Shown here: in pieces, positions 20,960 to 30,611 of the stretch
Layout of the letters: each line of letters opens with the position of its first letter
Numbering within the stretch: the stretch's first letter is position 1
NCBI RefSeq assembly: GCF_028583425.1
Contig: NC_072806.1
Span: 31,604,001-31,668,000 of the forward strand
DNA from: Eublepharis macularius
Taxonomy: Eukaryota; Chordata; Lepidosauria; Squamata; Eublepharidae
Reading direction: 5' to 3'
Length of the DNA stretch: 64,000 bases
Position numbers and translations under genes: made by a program
The notes under the pieces: generated by a model
The model's input: only the letters and a program-made list of their open reading frames with translations
Database searches by the model: none
What the model was told of the DNA's origin: nothing

Positions 20960-21216
20960 AGGGCTTTTTTTCTGGGAAAAGGGGTGGTGGAACTCAGTGG
21001 GGTTGCCCTCAGAGAAAATGGTCACATGGCTGGTGGCCCCGCCCCCTGATCTCCAGACAGTGGGGAGTTTAGATTGCCCTCTGCACCGGCAGCGCAGAGG
21101 GCAATCTAAACTCCCCTCTCTGTCTGGAGATCAGGGGGTGGGGCCACCAGCCATGTGACCATTTTCAAGAGGTGCCAGAACTCCGTTCCACCACGTTCCA
21201 GCTGAAAAAAAGCCCT
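20960..21216. mobile_element. hAT-like palindromic element, copy 1
   Basis: Begins AGGGCTTTTTTTCTGGG and ends GCTGAAAAAAAGCCCT. The interior is one large hairpin: GGTGGCCCCGCCCCCTGAT in the left arm pairs with ATCAGGGGGTGGGGCCACC in the right arm, and the loop is near GCACCGGCAGCGC at about 21083. No clear target duplication was found. The class is taken from copy 3 (22805-23048). Confidence 0.75.
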
Positions 21217-21676
21217 GGATAGGCCGATATAATTATCCCTATGTGCAGTGGGGAGTGAGACTGGGAAAGAGGAAGATGCCAGGGGCTTCCTTTCTCACAG
21301 CTCAATTACTTCATCCTCACAGTGACCACCTCTCCAAATCTTTCTGACAATGAAGGCCATTAGGATCATCAACACTGTATAACCATTAGCTCTCCTGCCA
21401 ACGAAACAGAGAACCTGCCAATCTGTCCTGCCCCTACACCTTTAACAGAACAGGTGAAGCTCTGCAACACGTTAAACTTTTCTGGAATGGAGAATAAGTG
21501 GGAGTTTTGTGAATTCTATCAAGCGGCTCAGGCACAGTTTTGGTAGAGGAAGTTGGCACCTCGGCCTCATTTGCTGCTGAACTCCTCGAGAAGCCACAAA
21601 GGTAAGACGCAGCTCCCATTTTCCTTGTCTTGCTTAATGACCCTCCTGGCAGAGCAGACATTATATATTGGCATCC

Positions 21677-21898
21677 GGGGCTTTTTTTCTGGGAAAAGAG
21701 GTGGTGGAACTCAGGACCACACAATGACATCACTTTGGGTCAGCTGGAACAAGGGGGGAGTTTTTTAAAGTTTAAATCACCCTCAGCAAAAATGGTCACA
21801 TGGCTGCTCCAGCGGCACGGAGGGCCATCTAAACTCCCCTCCGTCTGGAGAGCAGGGGGCGGGGCCACCGGCCATGTGACCATTTTCAAAAATCCCTG
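21677..21898. mobile_element. hAT-like palindromic element, copy 2 (diverged)
   Basis: Starts GGGGCTTTTTTTCTGGG and ends TCAAAAATCCCTG. Flanked on both sides by the direct repeat TTGGCATCC (21668-21676 and 21899-21907), consistent with an 8-9 bp target duplication. The left arm is partly replaced, so the hairpin is weaker than in the other two copies. Confidence 0.75.
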
Positions 21899-22504
21899 TT
21901 GGCATCCCAAAATACACCTGGTTGATCAAATCAGTGGGGGTCATTTCCCCTGGAATTGGTCCAGATTTCCTACCTTGGTGTTATGTGAGAAATTCATTCA
22001 TCCCATCCCATCCCATCCTTTCATGCTTATAAACACAAATCAAGCCAGCCACCTCCAAGGAGTGCAGGAAGCACCTAATATAACCTTCCTCCCTTCAATT
22101 ACTTTAATCTTTGACTGTTTGTTATAATCTGTCTCCACAGGCCAGGGTTTTATTAAATTCACATATTGCTCGCTGTTGGACTACATCCTCCAAGAATACG
22201 CTTCCAAGTAGGTAGCGGCAGGGCTGAAATGAAAATGGCAGGGTTCAAGTCTCGGAGTCCCTCTTCAGTAATCCTCAGTCTTTGGGGCTGGCTAGGATTG
22301 CTTGCTGTAAGAAACAGTCCTCTATGCATGTTCAAAAGCACCTGACCTTTTAACATAACGGATTGTGAAATTGTAGGGTGTGCAGCATTACGTCATACAT
22401 CTGGAGGAGGGAGGGACAGCAGTCTAAGAATATACTTGCTGCTGAATTCTGACAAGACCAGAATTTGGCTGGAGGTTTGCAATTATGTTATTGCAGGACA
22501 GTTT

Positions 22505-22604
22505 CCCAAGCCGGCCGTAGATCATATTGACTTACGCTATGTAATCCACCTTGAGTCTCAGTGAGAAAGGCAAACTATAAATAATGTTAATAAAATAAAC
22601 AAAA
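22505..22604 (+). mobile_element. LINE 3' end (L2/CR1-like tail)
   Basis: Contains GATCATATTGACTTACGCTA, then ATCCACCTTGAGTCTCAGTG, and ends in ATAAATAATGTTAATAAAAT. The same tail recurs at 23935-24065. Only the 3' end is present, as is usual for LINE copies truncated during insertion. Confidence 0.6.
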
Positions 22605-22804
22605 ATGAAGAAGACTGTAATTGTACCAGAACGGACGTTTTTCCAGTCTGCTCTGTAGCACACCCATTTATGTAGGAAATGTTTGTTTCGAGGGTCTGAC
22701 AGTCTTTTTACTCTTGCACTGTTTTAATCCTTTTGCACCACAATTCATTTTGCAGTCTTCTCTACAACAATACCAACCCCAATCTATTTAAAATCACCAA
22801 TGCA

Positions 22805-23048
22805 CAGGGCTTTTTTTCAGGAGGAACGCGGGGGAACGGAGTTCCGGCACCTTTTAAAAATAGTCACATGGGCTGGTGGCCCCGCCCCCTGATCTCCAGA
22901 CAGAGGGGAGCTGAGATTGCCCTCTGCGCCATGCAATCTAAACTCCCCTGTCTGGAGATCGGGGGCGGGGCCACCAGCCCATGTGACCATTTTCTCTGAG
23001 GGCAACCCACTGAGTTCTACCACCTCTTTTCCCAGAAAAAAAGCCCTG
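22805..23048. mobile_element. hAT-like palindromic element, copy 3 (best preserved)
   Basis: The terminal inverted repeats are CAGGGCTTTTTTTC and the matching GAAAAAAAGCCCTG. A perfect 8-bp target duplication, CCAATGCA, lies at 22797-22804 and 23049-23056. CAG...CTG ends with 8-bp duplications are typical of the hAT superfamily. The interior is an inverted repeat around a short loop near 22930. No transposase, hence non-autonomous. Confidence 0.88.
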
Positions 23049-23394
23049 CCAATGCACATACAAGATTAGCAAAACTATAAAACGTAGAAACCCATGAGGT
23101 ATTAGATACGTGACACCTGTAAATGCTGTGATGCAGCGCAAGCAAAGCAATCATTCATGCAGTCCCAGACCCAAAATACAAGCCATCTATATTTGCGAAA
23201 GAATCCAACAAAATCTGAAGCATTTTCTGTGAAAATGTACGTGCAAATGGAATTCTTCCTATGGGTTTAAAATGCCGCTAGTTTACACTGGCAGATAACA
23301 AAATTCAGTGTTTTGGTTAGTCCCATGAAATACAACTGATCTCCAGTATTAGGCAAATGTGGTCAAGTGTTCTACACTGGCTCTGTATTTGTTT

Positions 23395-23820
23395 CCAGGT
23401 TCAATTCAAGGTGCTGGTATTGACCTTGAAAGCCTTATATGGCTTGGGCTCAGCGTACCTGCCATCTGAACCTGCACGGCCACTCCAGTCCTCTGCCATA
23501 TGAGGCTAGACAGGTGATAACCCAAGAAATGGCTTTCTTGGTTGTGGCGCCAAACTTTGGAACTCCTTCCCCAGGCAGGGAGCATAATCTGTCTCCCTCT
23601 ATTGTTATCTTGTACCAGCGAGTGAAGACTTTTTTGTTTTGTTTGGCATACCCCCAATGACTATTATTGGCCCTCCTCCATCGTTTTAGTATTGTGTGTT
23701 TGTCTGTTTTTTGTTTAATGTATTTATTTTTAAATCTATTTTAATGTTCAGATGTTAGCCACCTTGGGACCATTATTTGGGTGGAAAGGTGGCATTAAAA
23801 TGTTTTAATTAAACATGTAC
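23395..23820 (+). mobile_element. L2-like LINE, 3' fragment
   Basis: Remnant of the LINE ORF2 C-terminus: TTCAATTCAAGGTGCTGGTA encodes FKVLVLTLKALYGLGSAYL-like residues, matching the block better preserved at 34706-35014. It is followed by a 3' tail with TTAGCCACCTTGGGACCATT. The coding sense is decayed. Confidence 0.7.
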
Positions 23821-23841
23821 ACACATACGTAATTAACTCAG

Positions 23842-23945
23842 TTGCATTGAATCATAGAGCTTGTAGTCTTTAACTGGTCTCGCACTGCATCATGGATTAC
23901 ATACGGGATTTATGCTTGTTTTCAAATCTCTCAGAATTTGTATTT
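23842..23945 (+). repeat. Left copy of a widely spaced inverted repeat
   Basis: CAGTTGCATTGAATCATAGAGC, then TTGTAGTCTTTAACTGGTCT, then GCATCATGGATTACATA recur in reverse complement at 26083-26208. Here the segment runs into an L2/CR1-like tail (23935-24065). It could be a separate SINE-like family; class not determined. Confidence 0.6.
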
Positions 23946-24065
23946 GTATATCCTATTGCATTGTTTATTGAATGTCCCTCCTGTTGATCATATTAACTTA
24001 CTGTGTAATCTACCTTGAGTCTCCATGAGAAAGGAGGACTATAAATAATGTAAATGAATAAACAA
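23935..24065 (+). mobile_element. LINE 3' end (L2/CR1-like tail)
   Basis: TTGATCATATTAACTTACTG, CTACCTTGAGTCTCCATGAG and a final ATAAATAATGTAAATGAATA match the tail seen at 22505-22604. 3' end only. Confidence 0.6.
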
Positions 24066-24227
24066 AAAAATAGACATGTGATTTCTTTTATTAAAACTAC
24101 CAAAATGACACACGCTTCCAAATTCTCTAGAACTTTTTATCAGGCTACATGTTAAAATCAAGGGAAAGGGGAAGGGTAAAATGTTTCATGCCATGATAGA
24201 CACGCATATATACTTCTGTATAAAAAA

Positions 24228-24310
24228 TAGTTTCAGGTGGGTAGCCGAGTGGGTCTGCAGTAAAAGAGCAAGATTTGAGTCCAGTAGCACCTTAAAGACC
24301 AACAAGATAT
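24228..24310 (+). repeat. Interspersed repeat fragment (foldback-related head)
   Basis: Contains GGTGGGTAGCCGAGTGGGTC, then GAGTCCAGTAGCACCTTAAA and GACCAACAAGAT. The GAGTCCAGTAGCACC word is shared with the foldback repeats, though the remainder is a different subfamily. Confidence 0.55.
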
Positions 24311-24417
24311 CTTCCACCTATTTTGGTAACTTTAAAACGGAGATCTTGAGAAAAGGTTATTGTGGAATTAGAGGGGAAGCCCCATGAAGAATCAGGAGGG
24401 AGAGAGATAATCAGGAG

Positions 24418-24768
24418 GGAAAGCCAGTTTGGTGTAGTGGTTAAGAGCAGCAGGACTCTGATCTGGAGAGCCAGGTTTGATTCCCCACTCCTCCGCTTGA
24501 AGCCAGCTGGGTGACCTTGGATCAGTCACTTAAGAGCAGCAGGACTCTAATCTGGAGAGCCAGGTTTGATTCCCCACTCCTCCACTTGAAGCCAGTTTGG
24601 GTGACCTTGGGCCAGTCACAGCTTCTAGCTCTTTCAGTCCCACCCACCTCACAGGGTGATTGTCGTGAGGATAATAAGAACACACTTTCTAAATCGCTCT
24701 GAGTAAGCGTTAAGTTGTCCTGAAGGGCAGTATATAAATCGAATGTTGTTGTTGGTGTTGTTTCAATT
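24418..24768 (+). mobile_element. Sauria SINE with duplicated head
   Basis: Begins AGCCAGTTTGGTGTAGTGG and ends with a GTT-rich tail. The segment from TTAAGAGCAGCAGGACTCT to TGGATCAGTCAC is repeated, so the head and middle occur twice (about 24438-24530 and 24531-24622) ahead of a single 3' half. The junction GATCAGTCACTTAAGAG is also present at about 31053-31069, which points to a real duplicated-head subfamily. Confidence 0.9.
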
Positions 24769-25651
24769 CCCTTCTCTGCTAGTTTTCTATTGCTCTGTCC
24801 TACAACAAGAGGACAGGGAATGGAGTTGGACATGAACACAACAGGACCCATTGGTCACAACAACCTTCCTGGTTTAAGCCTTGCCTCCACCATGGAGCAG
24901 CCTCAACCTCAACATAACAGCAATAGTACTAGTGGCCTACCTTGTGTCATGTCTGCATGCCATTCATCCATTCTCTGCTCTCTGTATTGATCTGATCACT
25001 TGTGTGCTTTCATGTCATGCTCATATCATGTAACCATTATAATCATGCCATCCTTGGCCTGCCTAAAAACAAAAGTACTAATGCTGAGAGAAAGTAGCCA
25101 GCCTGTAATCTCTTAAGTATGCTTGTTGACCTTGCAGCTGTACCATAACTCTTCACAGGGGAAAGAGGGAGTTTGGTTCCTTGTAATTTTCTGCCATTCT
25201 CTGTCTAGACAAAGCTATTGTGTTCTCATGAGATTTTTTAGGATTTTCACGCCTAGTTGCTAACTGCTCGAGGGGGGAATTATGCTCCTTATATCAAAGT
25301 GCCTTTGCTTGTATCCCCATTCCTGCCAACTTACCCATCTATGGATGTACCCATGAACTTAATTGATCTCTAAATAAAACCTTCTCATCCAATGCACTGG
25401 AGTGCTTGCTGTGAGGGGTTTGGGGGTCTATCTGCCATGGACTGCCATCCCTAGAACTGACACCTTGCAGGGTTCTCCCACTGAATCAGATAATCCATTT
25501 ATTATGCTGATAGTGCTACATTTTAAAACTGCTGAATTACAGATGATTATAGGGCTGCTTTTATATGCTACAGGCTTCAGGCTTCCTTGGCTGTCATATT
25601 CCCAATTGCTGCTTAATGTTTATTAGAATTAAGTCAGTACACCAAACTGGA

Positions 25652-25910
25652 GAGCCAGTTTGGTGTAGTGGTTAAGAGCAGCGGGACTCGAGAGAGCTGG
25701 GTTTGATTCCCCACTCCTCCACTTGAAGCCAGCTGGGTGACCTTGGGTCAGTCACAGCTTCTAGCCTTCTCAGCCCCACCCACCTCACAGGATGATTGTC
25801 ACGAGGATAATAATGGCATACTTTGTAAACCGCTCTGAGTGGGTGTTGTCATCCTAAAGGACAGTCTATAAATTGAATGTTGCTGCTGCTATTATTATTA
25901 TTAATTAATA
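25652..25910 (+). mobile_element. Sauria SINE
   Basis: Full-length: GAGAGCCAGTTTGGTGTAGT head, GCTGGGTGACCTTGGGTCAG middle, TATAAATTGAATGTTGCTGC tail, followed by a CTG/ATT repeat. A few bases are missing after GGGACTC in the head. Confidence 0.93.
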
Positions 25911-26082
25911 ATTTGGCACCCATTCCACTAGGATTGGGGCTGCTTCTATAATAATAATTTAGTCCTCCCATTCTCTTGATGGCTGGAGCAGATGAAGTTT
26001 CCTATCCCTTCTCCAGCCTTTGACTCTCAACTGTGCTCAACATCCGATTATTTCTGAAACATACTCGGTCACACATGGCTTG

Positions 26083-26208
26083 TTTTCAGGCTCTTTTGTG
26101 GTGAATTTGCAGAGATTTGAAAAAAAGCAGAAATCCCATATGTAGTCCATGATGCAGCGTGTGACCAGTTAAAGACTACAAGCTCTATGGTGCAATGCAA
26201 CTGGGAGC
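26083..26208 (-). repeat. Right copy of a widely spaced inverted repeat
   Basis: Reverse-complement match to 23842-23945 over about 100 bases at roughly 85-90% by eye (shared words include GACCAGTTAAAGACTACAAG and GCAATGCAACTG). The two copies lie 2.1 kb apart facing each other. No duplication of the outer flanks was seen, so independent insertions are as likely as a single element. Confidence 0.55.
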
Positions 26209-27253
26209 TTACATACTTGGAGAGTCCTGTGAGAGAGATGCCTGCCTTGTCTGTGGATGGCACAAGTCACCCACTTTTCTATTTGATACAATGATGACAA
26301 GAGACGATAGAGCAGCTTATCAACACACAGGTTTCAGCACTTCATTTCACCCAGGGTTTCTTCTGTTTGGACATCTCTCTACCCTCTAACCTGCGTGCAA
26401 CTGAAGGCGGCCTGTTCCCAATATCCAGGCATCCAAGGTTGGGACAGGGGCCCTGCCAATCGACCTCCTTACCAATTACGTCTGGAACCAGCTAAAGGTT
26501 ACTCAGTTGGACAGACCAAAAAGAGACACACAACAATCACAGCAGTACGTCAAAAGGAGCACACGTAATATAGGTCACGCATTTAGTTCTGCCAACAAGG
26601 TTGCATGCAGGGGCGTGTTATACAACGCAGCCCTAATAGCTTCCTTCTCTCAGATATTTGTGTGGAACCACCTGTCGGAACATCTCTATGTGCACTTCTC
26701 CAGACGAAGACAGTAAATACTGCGTCAACACAATCTCCAGAGACACATGCAGTCTCTCACTGACTTCTAACTGCAGCATTCAAGACTGAGAGAAAGGCAG
26801 AGCAGTAGCAGCCAGGACAAGAATGGGAAATGGGAGTGTGGAATGCGTTGGGCCAGGCTTCCTGTGCAATTTGGGATTGTAACTTGACCTAACTGCCTTC
26901 CACAGCTCCTGCAAAGCACGGGTTGTTTGCACTTCCTCTAAGCAGGACGTCCTAAATATTTCAAAAACACAAGACGTACGAAATGTGTGGGAGATTATTA
27001 TAACATCTGCAAAGTGCATAAGGAGCACAAACTGTCCTGCTTTCCTAACAGTCCAACAGTATGCAGGTTTGCTCAGAAAGACATTCCACTGGCTTCAGTG
27101 GGGTCTACGCCCAAGGTAGCATGCACAGGGTCAGAACTTTAGTGCTCTTGGTCCCTAGCAAGTTTTTTTAAAAAATCATAATTACATCCCCATTTTACAG
27201 ATTGGTGAAGATCGAGGTTATAATCCATTTAAGTAGTCCCAAGTACCTTGGGT

Positions 27254-27471
27254 CCCCTGACCTGGATAGCCCAGGTGAGCTGGATCTCATCAGATCTCAG
27301 AAGCTAAGCAGGGTCAGCTTTGGTTAGTAATTGGACGGGAGACCTCCAACAAAGACTAGGGCCTCTATGCAGAGGCAGGCAATGGCAAACCACTACTTGT
27401 TAATCTCTTGCCATGAAAACCCCACCAGGGGTCACCATAAGTCAACTATGACTTGAGGGCACTTTCCACCA
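27254..27471 (+). mobile_element. 5S-rRNA-derived SINE with perfect target duplication
   Basis: 5S-like head (CCTGACCTGGATAGCCCAGG, CATCAGATCTCAGAAGCTAA, GGTTAGTAATTGGACGGGAG), body with GGCAATGGCAAACCACTAC and tail CACCATAAGTCAACTATGAC. A perfect 15-base direct repeat (CCAAGTACCTTGGGT) at 27239-27253 and 27472-27486 marks the insertion. Probably the youngest SINE of this family here. Confidence 0.93.
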
Positions 27472-27760
27472 CCAAGTACCTTGGGTAGGACCCAGTTTTC
27501 TCTGTAGCAACCTGTCCTTCATTCAGTTGAGCAAAGGCAGAAAAAGGAGTTTGTAATTGGAAACCCTGAAGGAAAACAGCCCTATTGGAGAGCCCTGAAC
27601 CACCCCCAACCCGAGATCAAGATTAGCACCCTCAGCGAAAAGTGTAGGGCACACTCATTTACCACATTCTTGGAACCACCTTCTCTTTATACTTATTATC
27701 AACCCCTCAAGTTTTGCTTTCATTAAAGTGTTTCTCACAATTAAGCTCTTACTGTTGAAT

Positions 27761-28000
27761 TTAGGTTCCAAGAGTGCGTGGCCCTTCGTCCTCGACTGTT
27801 GCTTTCTTCAGAGATGGCTGCAACTTGAATCTACCACTACCCGACGCAGCAATGCATTTACCACACAAACACAGGCTTGACCAGCACTCATCGTATCTGA
27901 GGCATTCTCCTCTCTTTAAACATGTGCCTTTGTAACATTCAGTCTGAGGAATAGGTCTGGTGAACTCGAAAGTGGTCTTACCTAATAAAAGGTACGCCAT
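27761..28000 (-). other. Orphan cysteine-rich reading frame, possible exon
   Basis: A 79-codon frame that I do not recognise. It holds seven cysteines in 29 residues (about residues 22-48) with spacing C-x4-C-x5-C-x5-C-x4-C-x-C-x2-C, in segments such as ECYKGTC, GECLRYDEC and CLCGKC, followed by a basic stretch and an acidic tail. Just upstream on the same strand is a very good acceptor (a T/C-rich run then ACACAG, ending at 28004). A donor-like GTAAGA lies inside the frame at about 27980. It could be one exon of a small secreted peptide gene or a chance frame: by rough estimate one such cysteine cluster could occur by chance in a window this size. No polyadenylation signal or second exon was identified. 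Confidence 0.22.
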
Positions 28001-28361
28001 GGACTGTGTTGGGGGAAAAAAACAGCCAGTACTGCTCCCACACTGCAGAAGATGAAAAATGGCCTGGGGTCTTTTGTGCTCACCAGGCTAAGGTGACAGT
28101 GAGCCTTTAATGAGAGAAGACTTGAGTAGAGACAGGGACTTGGTAGACAATTAAAGCCCCCCGCCAAGTCAGACCCCAGAGATACCTGGGTTATATCACT
28201 CAGAGGGATTACTTAGAGGCCCCACAAACCTCACTCAACAGATTAATCCGCAAGAGGCACAGATGATTATTTGGCGGGAACCAATTCTGAAGAGGGGGCT
28301 GTAGGCAAAGCTCATTTGTAGAGACTGCACCTCTTTTAAGAAAGGGTAATGAGGTTAACGA

Positions 28362-28455
28362 GGATCTGAGCAAGTCTGTTAATGATAAGACATTCTGGAG
28401 GTCTTTCATTCATTGGGGTGCCATAGGTCGGAAGCGACGGCACATCACACACACA
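28362..28455 (+). repeat. LINE 3'-end fragment (GGTCGGAAGCGAC type)
   Basis: GATCTGAGCAAGTCTGTTAATGATAAGACA followed by CCATAGGTCGGAAGCGACGG and a CA-rich end. The same 3' end is better preserved at 29040-29285. Confidence 0.6.
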
Positions 28456-28956
28456 ACGAGGTCAGCCACTAGCCCTGTTCACAAGCAACAATGAAGTGAG
28501 AACACATACATTCTGTTTACAGATGCCACGAAAGGGAAGAAAGAGACATGTATTTGCCAAGAAGCTTTCTAGGTTAGGAAAAGAGCTAGCAGGCCTTGAC
28601 TTGTCCAAGCAGATAAATACATTGGAGAGGGCGAACAATCAGCTGGTTCTCATCTCTGTTTAGAGGAACTGTTATTTCTAGTTCTCTATTGTCAGCGTAA
28701 TATCTTTGCAAACTATGTCGAGGATCCTCTCTCTACCTTTCTCAAAATGACTACTGCGTAAGATCGAAACATTTGAGGCTTTTTAATGTAGAAAAAAAAG
28801 TAGGGGCAAGAAACGTTGAACTTAATAGAAAGACGTTTTTCACCTTCAGTCAGAATACTGGAGTCATCCGAAGCAGTAGGAAAGGAGCAGGAAGTATTTT
28901 TTCCATACAGCAAACTTATGGAAATCACTACCACTGAGGTGTAGCAATGCTCATGT

Positions 28957-28958
<2 letters not shown>

Positions 28959-28989
<31 letters not shown>
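28959..28989. repeat. (CA)n microsatellite
   Basis: About fifteen CA units in intergenic DNA. Nothing else was noted. Confidence 0.95.
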
Positions 28990-28991
<2 letters not shown>

Positions 28992-29039
28992 GATTTGCCA
29001 GATTCACAGAGAAGTGTAGCAACGGCTATATATAAATAT

Positions 29040-29285
29040 TTACATTTATTATACCCTTCACTTAAAGAGAAAATAGAACTTATGAGAAGACAAGATTCTC
29101 TAGAAAAGTCAGTAACGCCAGGAAAAGTGGAAAGCAGTAGGAAAAGGAAAGCCCAAAACAAGATGGCTTGACTACATAAAAGAAGCCACATCCCCCAGTT
29201 TGCAAGATCTGAGCAAGTCTGTTAATGATAGGACATGGGATCGCCATAGGTCGGAGATGACTTGACAGCACATCACACACACAAT
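29040..29285 (+). mobile_element. LINE fragment with ORF2-like C-terminus
   Basis: In the plus strand a short frame around 29140-29266 reads GKPKTRWLDYIKEATSPSLQ and then DLSKSVNDRTWDRHRSEMT, stop. This resembles the RGRPxxRWxDxI C-terminal motif found at the end of many LINE ORF2 proteins. It ends with GGTCGGAGATGACTTGACAG and a CA tail, as at 28362-28455. The LINE clade is uncertain. Confidence 0.55.
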
Positions 29286-30495
29286 ATACAGAAGCGGTGC
29301 CCTTGCTCTGAACTGGAACCTGAACTGAAAAAGCGGAGGCCAGGCTTTGGTCCCTCTGGCAGGGGCCTACTTTTTAGCCAGACAGGCTCTGGCTTCTTCC
29401 TGGGAGTGGCTTGTGTGTGACTTGCCTAAGGGTTACCCATTTATCCCAATGCCTGCCAGTTACTGGAGGATCTGTCGCCAGTTATTTCCCAGTCAGATGC
29501 AAAATATCCAATCCACCACCCTGTGCAGCTGCTAGAAGGGATCAGATAAGTAACTCATGTAGCTAAATGGAACCTCTGTTTGCAGAAGCACTCTACCTGT
29601 GAATGCAGCTGCTGGGCAGGAGGCCCCAGGGAGTGGGGGGCTAGCAGTCACATCTCACTCTGCAGATGCCAGCTACAGCCGCTAACAGGATGTGGTACCG
29701 GTACCAGTTGACCTTTGGGCCAAAAATCTGCAGTAAGACCGGTAAATGCTAGCATAGCAGGTGCTTTCAAGAAAGGTCAGCTTCAAGAATCCCCTCGAGC
29801 CACCCAATCATGCTGCTCTTTGTTTAAAACGGAAGAGGGGGGGGGACTCTCCGTTGAGCAGGAGGGTCAGATGAGGACATGCTTCTGGGCAGGGAAACAG
29901 ATGCTGCTGCTCCCCCCACCCCCAACTCAGCCAGGGAAAAGCAGCACATACTTGGCCTTCTCATTGCAGGCACCAACTAGAGGAGGAGGAGGAAGTTTGT
30001 GACGGGGGGAGCCCCGCAGGGCTTCACTTGCCCTTGAATCCCTCCCCACTGCCCAGATTCGGGTGCCTCTGAGCAGAGGCAGAGCGCTTTCTTTTGTCTG
30101 AGACCAGTCTTGCTGAGTCGAACCAGCTTTGAATAGGGCTCTTTTGAGCACCCAAAGCCTTTCATGTACATCCTCTCAGTATCCTTTACAAGTGCCTGCC
30201 AAGGTAGAGCTGCAGCATCTCCACAATGTGGTGGAGGAGGGGGGCGCCCAGGTTGTTTGGATGGGGTCTTTGCAAATTTATCTTGTGGATTAACAAGTCA
30301 GGCAAGATTTGAACAGCTCTGTGGAGTTACACTGCAGCCATACAGGCAACACACACAAGACAAAGGCTCCCACCGCTGGATGTGGAGGTGCAGGGCTAGT
30401 TGAAGGCCACCAAAAAAGCACCCTCCAAAACTGGTTTCAATGTGCTGCCAGGGTGGGAGATTTCTTTGTCTGAATATCAGAGGAGTCTTGGGTAT

Positions 30496-30501
30496 TTTAA
30501 T
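30496..30501 (-). terminator. NLE1: Probable NLE1 polyadenylation signal (ATTAAA)
   Basis: The first near-canonical hexamer downstream of the NLE1 stop on the minus strand, about 100 bases after it. Cleavage would be expected near 30,470-30,485. A short 3'UTR is implied. This is inferred from position only. Confidence 0.45.
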
Positions 30502-30598
30502 TAAAATGGCCCTTCTTCATTAACATGGAGGGAGGGCCAAAGGGTGCGTGGTGCACAGAAGAACAGATGAGTCACGTCCCAACAGTCTTGAGGTCCAA

Positions 30599-30611
30599 CT
30601 ATCTCCTCCAT
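30599..30611 (-). CDS. NLE1: NLE1 terminal coding exon (IWRR, stop)
   Basis: The previous exon ends CGA AT at 33873 with donor GTAAGT. About 3.3 kb away a strong acceptor (CTTTTCTTTACAACAG, ending at 30612) is followed by ATGGAGGAGATAG, completing Ile-Trp-Arg-Arg-stop, exactly the C-terminus expected of NLE1. Only ten coding bases plus the stop fall in this exon, which then continues as 3'UTR. Without the protein-family expectation it would be missed. Confidence 0.88.

Larger units (their letters stand above)
18982..30470. other. ULK2-NLE1 intergenic region, repeat-rich
   Basis: About 11.5 kb between the ULK2 promoter and the 3' end of NLE1. Recognised content is SINEs, LINE ends, palindromic elements and microsatellites, listed separately. 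The only non-repeat reading frame that caught my eye is a cysteine-rich one at 27761-28000. Stretches 21220-21665, 26220-27230 and 29290-30470 show nothing I can name. Confidence 0.6.

Noticed and set aside
24425-24500. Possible tRNA gene from tRNA-like A and B boxes
   Set aside because: It is the head of a Sauria SINE repeated across the window; no proper cloverleaf or terminator follows.
23842-26208. Complete 2.4-kb DNA transposon
   Set aside because: No target duplication, no transposase, and an interior composed of other repeat families.
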